The notes beneath the pieces were generated by a model that was given only the letters and a program-made list of their open reading frames with translations, was not told the DNA's origin and searched no databases. The position numbers and the translations under genes are program-made. A stretch of 64,000 nt of DNA from Pseudodonghicola xiamenensis DSM 18339. GTDB taxonomy: Bacteria; Pseudomonadota; Alphaproteobacteria; Rhodobacterales; Rhodobacteraceae. The stretch spans positions 1 to 64,000 of the forward strand of contig NZ_AUBS01000019.1 of NCBI RefSeq assembly GCF_000429365.1, read 5' to 3'. Below are positions 59,630 to 64,000 of the stretch, piece by piece; the first letter of the stretch is position 1; each line of letters opens with the position of its first letter.

Positions 59630-59972
59630 GCCTTGCCCCGCCCGCGTTCCGGCGGCCTCCTGTTGACGGTGCCGCAGGCCTCTGCGGTTCACTTCGATGC
59701 CCCGGATAGCGACCGCGCGACCGGCGTGCAAGGCCGCACCGCCAACCGCCGGAGATCAGGCGCATTTTCTCCTCTTACAGCGCATCCCGCCGCAAGCCAA
59801 GGGGCGCGGCCTGACCCCGCGGCTTCGCACCGTCTGGCCCTGCGGCAGCGGGTCGCGAATTTTCATCTTGGGATTATGTCATTCTGACCGTCTAATCTGT
59901 TATATCTGCCACAAAGTTAGCTCATTTCACTTGTATCGCATTTGCGGTTCCGGCCACCAAGGATGATATCCC
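59630..59972. other. Divergent intergenic region between yfgM and the RND genes
   Basis: About 340 bp without a gene. The last 100 bp (59875-59950) are AT-rich with TTATAT and several TGT/ACA strings and probably hold the RND operon promoter. A regulator gene is not adjacent and no clear dyad was found. Confidence 0.5.
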
Positions 59973-61211
59973 ATGCGACCGATCCCCGTTCTGACCGCTA
60001 TTCTCGTTGTCGCCATTCTCATTCTCGCCGTCTTCAAGCGCGACGAATTGCTAAGCTTTGCCAGAGGCGCCCAGGCCGCCGAGACGCCTGCGGCCATGAC
60101 CACAGCGGCGCCAGCCACCTCACCCTCTGCCCCCACCCGGGCCATGCGGGTGGTCGCGCTGCATTCCCGGGCGCGCACCATCGACAGTGCCGTGGTGTTG
60201 CGCGGTGAAACCCGGGCCGCGCGTCAGGTCGAGGTAAAGGCCGAGACCACCGGTGCGGTGATTTCCGATCCCCGTCGCAAAGGCAGCTTTGTCGCCGCCG
60301 GAGACATCCTGTGCAAGCTCGATCCAGGAACCCGCGCCGCCAATCTGGTCAAGGCCCGCGCGACCCTGGCCGAGGCCGGGGCCCGCCTGCCCGAAGCCGA
60401 CGCCAAGCTGGCCGAAGCAGAGGCGAAACTGGCCGAGGCGCAGATCAACCACACCGCCGCCAAACAGCTCAACCAGGGGGGCTATACGGCGCAGACGACG
60501 CTTCTGGCCCGCGCCGCCGAGGTCCGCTCGGCCGAAGCGGCGATCGCCTCGGCCCAGGCCGGCATCCAGTCCAGCCAGGCCGGCGTCGAAGCGGCCCAGG
60601 CCGCCGTCGCGACCGCCGAACGGGAAATCGCGCTGCTGACCATCACCGCCCCCTTTGAGGGTTTGCTGGAATCGGATGCCGCCGAACTGGGCAGCCTGAT
60701 GCAGGCCGGCAGCCTCTGCGCCGTGGTGATCCAGCTCGACCCGATCAAGGTGGTCGGCTATGTGCCGGAAACCGAAGTCGCGCGCGTCCGGCTCGGCGCA
60801 GCGGCGCAGGCGGCGCTGGCCACTGGCGAGAAGATTGCCGGACAGGTCACCTTCCTGAGCCGCGCCGCCGATCCCGCCACCCGCACCTTCGAGGTCGAGA
60901 TCACCGTGCCGAACCCCGACCTGACGATCCGCGACGGGCAGACCGCCAGCATCGCGATTTCGGCCCAGGGGGCGCTGGCGCACAGGCTGCCGCAATCGGC
61001 GCTGACGCTGAACAACGAGGGCCAGCTGGGCGTCCGCGTCGTCGAGCCCGGCGATATCGTCGGATTTCGCCCCGTCGCGGTGCTGCGTGACGAGGCCGAT
61101 GGGCTATGGATCGGCGGGCTGCCCGATACCGCCGATGTGATCGTGGTAGGGCAGGATTTCGTGACCGCCGGTGTCCATGTCTCCCCGACCTATCGGGAGC
61201 TCTCCCGATGA
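59973..61211 (+). CDS. RND efflux membrane fusion protein
   Basis: A 412-residue HlyD/AcrA-type adaptor. One N-terminal helix (LTAILVVAILILAVF) anchors it; a lipoyl half-motif (RQVEVKAETTGAV...GSFVAAGDILCKLD) and an Ala/Glu-rich coiled-coil hairpin (about 120-205) precede ITAPFEGLLES and the beta-barrel. It links the inner-membrane pump with an outer-membrane channel, none being encoded here. Its stop overlaps the pump start (ATGA). Confidence 0.93.
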   Translation: MRPIPVLTAILVVAILILAVFKRDELLSFARGAQAAETPAAMTTAAPATSPSAPTRAMRVVALHSRARTIDSAVVLRGETRAARQVEVKAETTGAVISDPRRKGSFVAAGDILCKLDPGTRAANLVKARATLAEAGARLPEADAKLAEAEAKLAEAQINHTAAKQLNQGGYTAQTTLLARAAEVRSAEAAIASAQAGIQSSQAGVEAAQAAVATAEREIALLTITAPFEGLLESDAAELGSLMQAGSLCAVVIQLDPIKVVGYVPETEVARVRLGAAAQAALATGEKIAGQVTFLSRAADPATRTFEVEITVPNPDLTIRDGQTASIAISAQGALAHRLPQSALTLNNEGQLGVRVVEPGDIVGFRPVAVLRDEADGLWIGGLPDTADVIVVGQDFVTAGVHVSPTYRELSR

Positions 61212-64000
61212 CCGGGATGATCGACTGGGCCGCCGCCCGGGCGCGGATGGTCCTGGCCTTCATCGCGCTGTCGCTGCTCGTCGGTGGCTACGCCTATGTC
61301 TCGCTGCCGAAAGAGGGCGAACCGGACATCGAAATCCCGATGCTCTTCGTCTCGGTGCAATTCCCCGGCATCTCGGCCGAGGATTCCGAAAAGCTGCTGG
61401 TCAAGCCGATGGAGACCGAGCTGGCCGATATCGACGGGCTCGACAAGATGAGCGCGACCGCCGCCGAAGGCTATGCCGGGGTGGCGCTGGAGTTCGCCTT
61501 CGGCTGGGACAAGACGGCCACCACCGCCGACGTGCGCGACGCGATGAATGCGGCACAGGCGAAATTCCCCGAAGGGGCAGAACAATACACCATCGCCGAG
61601 ATCAATTTCTCGGAATTTCCGATCGTCATCGTCAACCTGACCGGCGCCGTGCCTGAACGCACGATGGCCCGCATTGCCAAAGACTTGCAAGACGACCTTG
61701 AAGCGCTGGATGCGGTGCTTGAGGCAGGAATCGCCGGCAGCCGCGACGAGATGCTCGAGGTGGTGATCGACCCGCTCAGATTGGAATCCTACAACGTCAC
61801 CGCGGCCGAGCTGATCAATGTGGTGCAGAACAACAACCAGCTCATCGCCGCCGGTGAGGTGAAAAGCGATCAAGGCACGTTTTCGGTCAAGCTCCCCTCG
61901 TCCTTCAACAGCCCGCAAGATGTCTATGAGCTTCCCGTCAAGACCAACGGCGACCGGGTGGTCACCCTGGGGGAACTGGCCCAGATCAACTATACCTTTG
62001 AGGATCGCGAGGGCACCGCACGGTTCAACGGTGAAAACACGGTCGCGCTGCAAGTGGTCAAGCGCAAGGGTTATAACCTGATCGACACCGTCGCCGAGGT
62101 GAAGCAGGCACTGGAAAAGGCCCGCGCCAAATGGCCACCCGAACTGAAAGCGGCGGTGACGCTCGGCACCTCGAACGATCAAAGCCGCATCGTCGCCTCG
62201 ATGGTCAGCCAGCTCGAAGGATCGGTGCTGACCGCCATCGCGCTGGTGATGATCGTGGTGCTGGCCAGTCTCGGCAGCCGGGCGGCGCTGCTGGTGGGCT
62301 TTTCCATCCCCACCTCGTTTCTGCTGTGCTTCGCCCTACTGGCGGCGATGGGCGTGTCGATTTCCAACATCGTGATGTTCGGACTGATCCTCGCCGTCGG
62401 CATGCTGGTCGACGGCGCCATCGTGGTGGTGGAATATGCCGACAAGCGCATCGCCGAAGGCTCCGGCCCGATGCACGCCTATGTCGAGGCCGCCAAGCGG
62501 ATGTTCTGGCCCATCGTCAGCTCGACGGCGACGACGCTCTGCGCCTTCCTGCCGATGCTGTTCTGGCCCGGCGTCTCGGGCGAGTTCATGGGCATGCTAC
62601 CGGTGACCCTGATCTTCGTTCTGTCCGCCTCGCTGGTGGTCGCGCTGATCTACCTGCCGGTGATGGGTGGCGTGACCGGGCGGATTTCGCGCGTGTTTTC
62701 CCAGCTTTCCGATATGCTGCGGGCACATCTGCCCTGGCCGGCCCGGGCAGCATTGGTGCCTGTCGCGCTCTATTCCATGTTCCTGGCGGCGATGCAGGTG
62801 CTGAACCCCACCTATCTTCTACCTCAGGGCATGTCGCCCATGCTGGCGTCGTTGCTCGGCGGGATTTTGTTCCTGCTGGCCGCTTTCGCCGGCTCCGTCA
62901 CGCTGAGCGCGGCGCGGATTGAACGGGCGCGCCGGACGATCCGGCCAAGGCGGAGGCACACGGTGTTCGGCTGGGTGATTCATCTGATCACCGGCAACCC
63001 CGTCACCCCGCTCCTTGCCGTGGCGGCGGTCTTTGCCGGCATATATTACACCGCCTTCATCCTGTTCCCGGCACAGTCGAAGGGGGTTGAATTCTTCGTC
63101 GAATCCGAACCCGAACAGGCATCGGTCTATGTCCGGGCGCGCGGCAACCTGTCGCTGACCGAAACCGATGCGATGGTGCGCCAGGCCGAAAACGTGGTGC
63201 TGGCGCATCCGGCGGTAACCAATGTGTTTTCCTTCGCCGGCAACGGCGGCCTGACCCAAGACACCGGCGGCGCCCAGCTTCCCGCCGACACGGTGGGCCA
63301 GATCCAGTTCGAAATCACCCCCTGGGAAGACCGCCCTACCCGCCGCGAACCCTGGCTGGGCGGCCGGCTGGAGCGCGAGATTTCGGACCCCGCCTATGAC
63401 GGCGATCTGGTGTTGGAGCAGCTTTCGGCCGAACTGGCCAAACTGCCCGGCTTCGAGACCGAGATCACCGCGCTGGGACGCGGGCCGGCCTCGGCCAAGC
63501 CAGTACATCTTCGGCTCAAGGGCGACGACTGGGAGCTGCTGCAACAGGCTGTCGCCGTCGCCCGGGCCAAGTTCGATGCGACCCCGGGGCTGATCAAGAC
63601 AGAAGACACCCTGCCCCTGCCCGGCATAGACTGGCAGGTCAATGTCGACGTCGAAAAGGCCGGTCGCTTCGGGGCCGATGTCGCCACTGTCGGGGCGATG
63701 GTGCAACTGGTCACCCGGGGCATCCTGCTCGATACCATGCGGGTGGACAGCTCGGACGAGGAAATCGACATCAGGGTGCGCCTGCCGCGCGAGGATCGGG
63801 TGCTCTCCACCCTCGACACGCTGAAACTGCGCACCGTTGACGGGCTGGTGCCCCTGTCGAATTTCGTCACCCGCAAGCCGGTCGAGAAGCTGGCCACCAT
63901 CAACCGTGTCGACCAGCAGCGCTATTTCGACGTGAAGGCGGATGTGCAGCCGGGGCTGGTGAAGGTGATCGCCCCGGCTGACGGAATGCTGATCGCCACG
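61208..64000 (+). CDS. RND efflux pump, inner-membrane transporter (3' end beyond window)
   Basis: The frame stays open for 931 codons to the window edge. The first helix is at MVLAFIALSLLVGGYAYVSLPKE. The HAE1-type TM region has GLILAVGMLVDGAIVVVEYADKRI, where the paired Asp of proton relay is reduced to one Asp in this motif, and the helix-hairpin PTSFLLCFALLAAMGVSI. The porter domain includes AAELINVVQNNN. About 100-150 residues should be missing compared with AcrB (about 1,040). Substrates are unknown. Confidence 0.94.
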   Translation, partial: MTGMIDWAAARARMVLAFIALSLLVGGYAYVSLPKEGEPDIEIPMLFVSVQFPGISAEDSEKLLVKPMETELADIDGLDKMSATAAEGYAGVALEFAFGWDKTATTADVRDAMNAAQAKFPEGAEQYTIAEINFSEFPIVIVNLTGAVPERTMARIAKDLQDDLEALDAVLEAGIAGSRDEMLEVVIDPLRLESYNVTAAELINVVQNNNQLIAAGEVKSDQGTFSVKLPSSFNSPQDVYELPVKTNGDRVVTLGELAQINYTFEDREGTARFNGENTVALQVVKRKGYNLIDTVAEVKQALEKARAKWPPELKAAVTLGTSNDQSRIVASMVSQLEGSVLTAIALVMIVVLASLGSRAALLVGFSIPTSFLLCFALLAAMGVSISNIVMFGLILAVGMLVDGAIVVVEYADKRIAEGSGPMHAYVEAAKRMFWPIVSSTATTLCAFLPMLFWPGVSGEFMGMLPVTLIFVLSASLVVALIYLPVMGGVTGRISRVFSQLSDMLRAHLPWPARAALVPVALYSMFLAAMQVLNPTYLLPQGMSPMLASLLGGILFLLAAFAGSVTLSAARIERARRTIRPRRRHTVFGWVIHLITGNPVTPLLAVAAVFAGIYYTAFILFPAQSKGVEFFVESEPEQASVYVRARGNLSLTETDAMVRQAENVVLAHPAVTNVFSFAGNGGLTQDTGGAQLPADTVGQIQFEITPWEDRPTRREPWLGGRLEREISDPAYDGDLVLEQLSAELAKLPGFETEITALGRGPASAKPVHLRLKGDDWELLQQAVAVARAKFDATPGLIKTEDTLPLPGIDWQVNVDVEKAGRFGADVATVGAMVQLVTRGILLDTMRVDSSDEEIDIRVRLPREDRVLSTLDTLKLRTVDGLVPLSNFVTRKPVEKLATINRVDQQRYFDVKADVQPGLVKVIAPADGMLIAT

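Overview
The window looks like chromosomal DNA of an alphaproteobacterium of the Rhodobacteraceae/Paracoccaceae type (Paracoccus, Rhodovulum or Defluviimonas relatives). The evidence is high GC, the gene order yajC-secD-secF-TSUP-Mth938-ccmABCDG, a bifunctional alpha/beta-hydrolase/OsmC gene, the yfgM-bamB-der block, carboxynorspermidine-type polyamine genes, and a family-typical GC-rich intergenic repeat. I assign the family by eye and cannot name the species.

Layout. 1-0.3 kb: truncated transposase. 0.3-8.6 kb: a LysR regulator divergent from a serine hydrolase, prolyl aminopeptidase and complete oligopeptide ABC importer (binding protein, two permeases, fused double ATPase). 8.6-11.8 kb: gene-poor remnant DNA with a perfect 17-bp palindrome, then a copper P-type ATPase behind a MerR/CueR-type promoter with a 19-bp spacer. 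12.1-17.4 kb: a heme acquisition island on the minus strand, made of an ECF sigma factor, a FecR-type anti-sigma, a HasR-like TonB receptor with a signalling domain, and a HasA-like hemophore domain fused to RTX repeats. 17.5-17.85 kb: a type I-E CRISPR array of six repeats and five 32-nt spacers, with no cas gene in the window. 17.9-19.2 kb: leader, one small orphan ORF, short tandem repeats and otherwise unreadable DNA.

19.2-36 kb is mostly housekeeping: CPA2 antiporter, tRNA-Leu(UAG), NAD(P)HX repair enzyme, glnB-glnA, MltB-type transglycosylase, heme-dependent N-demethylase family protein, hydrolase/OsmC fusion, purB, a late lipid A acyltransferase, a DUF1223 protein and acnA. 36-45 kb: TM2 protein, a GST divergent from a WYL regulator, then one long minus-strand run carrying Sec translocase parts (yajC, secD, secF) and cytochrome c maturation (ccmABCDG). 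45-49 kb: membrane-anchored pentapeptide-repeat protein, serS, and a helix-hairpin-helix protein with a histone-H1-like Lys/Ala tail. 49.6-53.2 kb: fatty acid desaturase divergent from two tandem paralogous RTX proteins. 53.4-59.6 kb: two carboxynorspermidine genes, then yfgM-bamB-der. 60-64 kb: an RND efflux fusion protein and its pump, which runs off the right edge.

The most interesting system is the has-like island. The sigma/anti-sigma/receptor trio is a complete cell-surface signalling cascade, and its secreted partner carries a heme-binding domain whose His32 loop is missing while the Tyr75 equivalent is kept, joined to a calcium-binding RTX secretion module. Three RTX proteins in the window need a type I secretion exporter, and none is encoded here.
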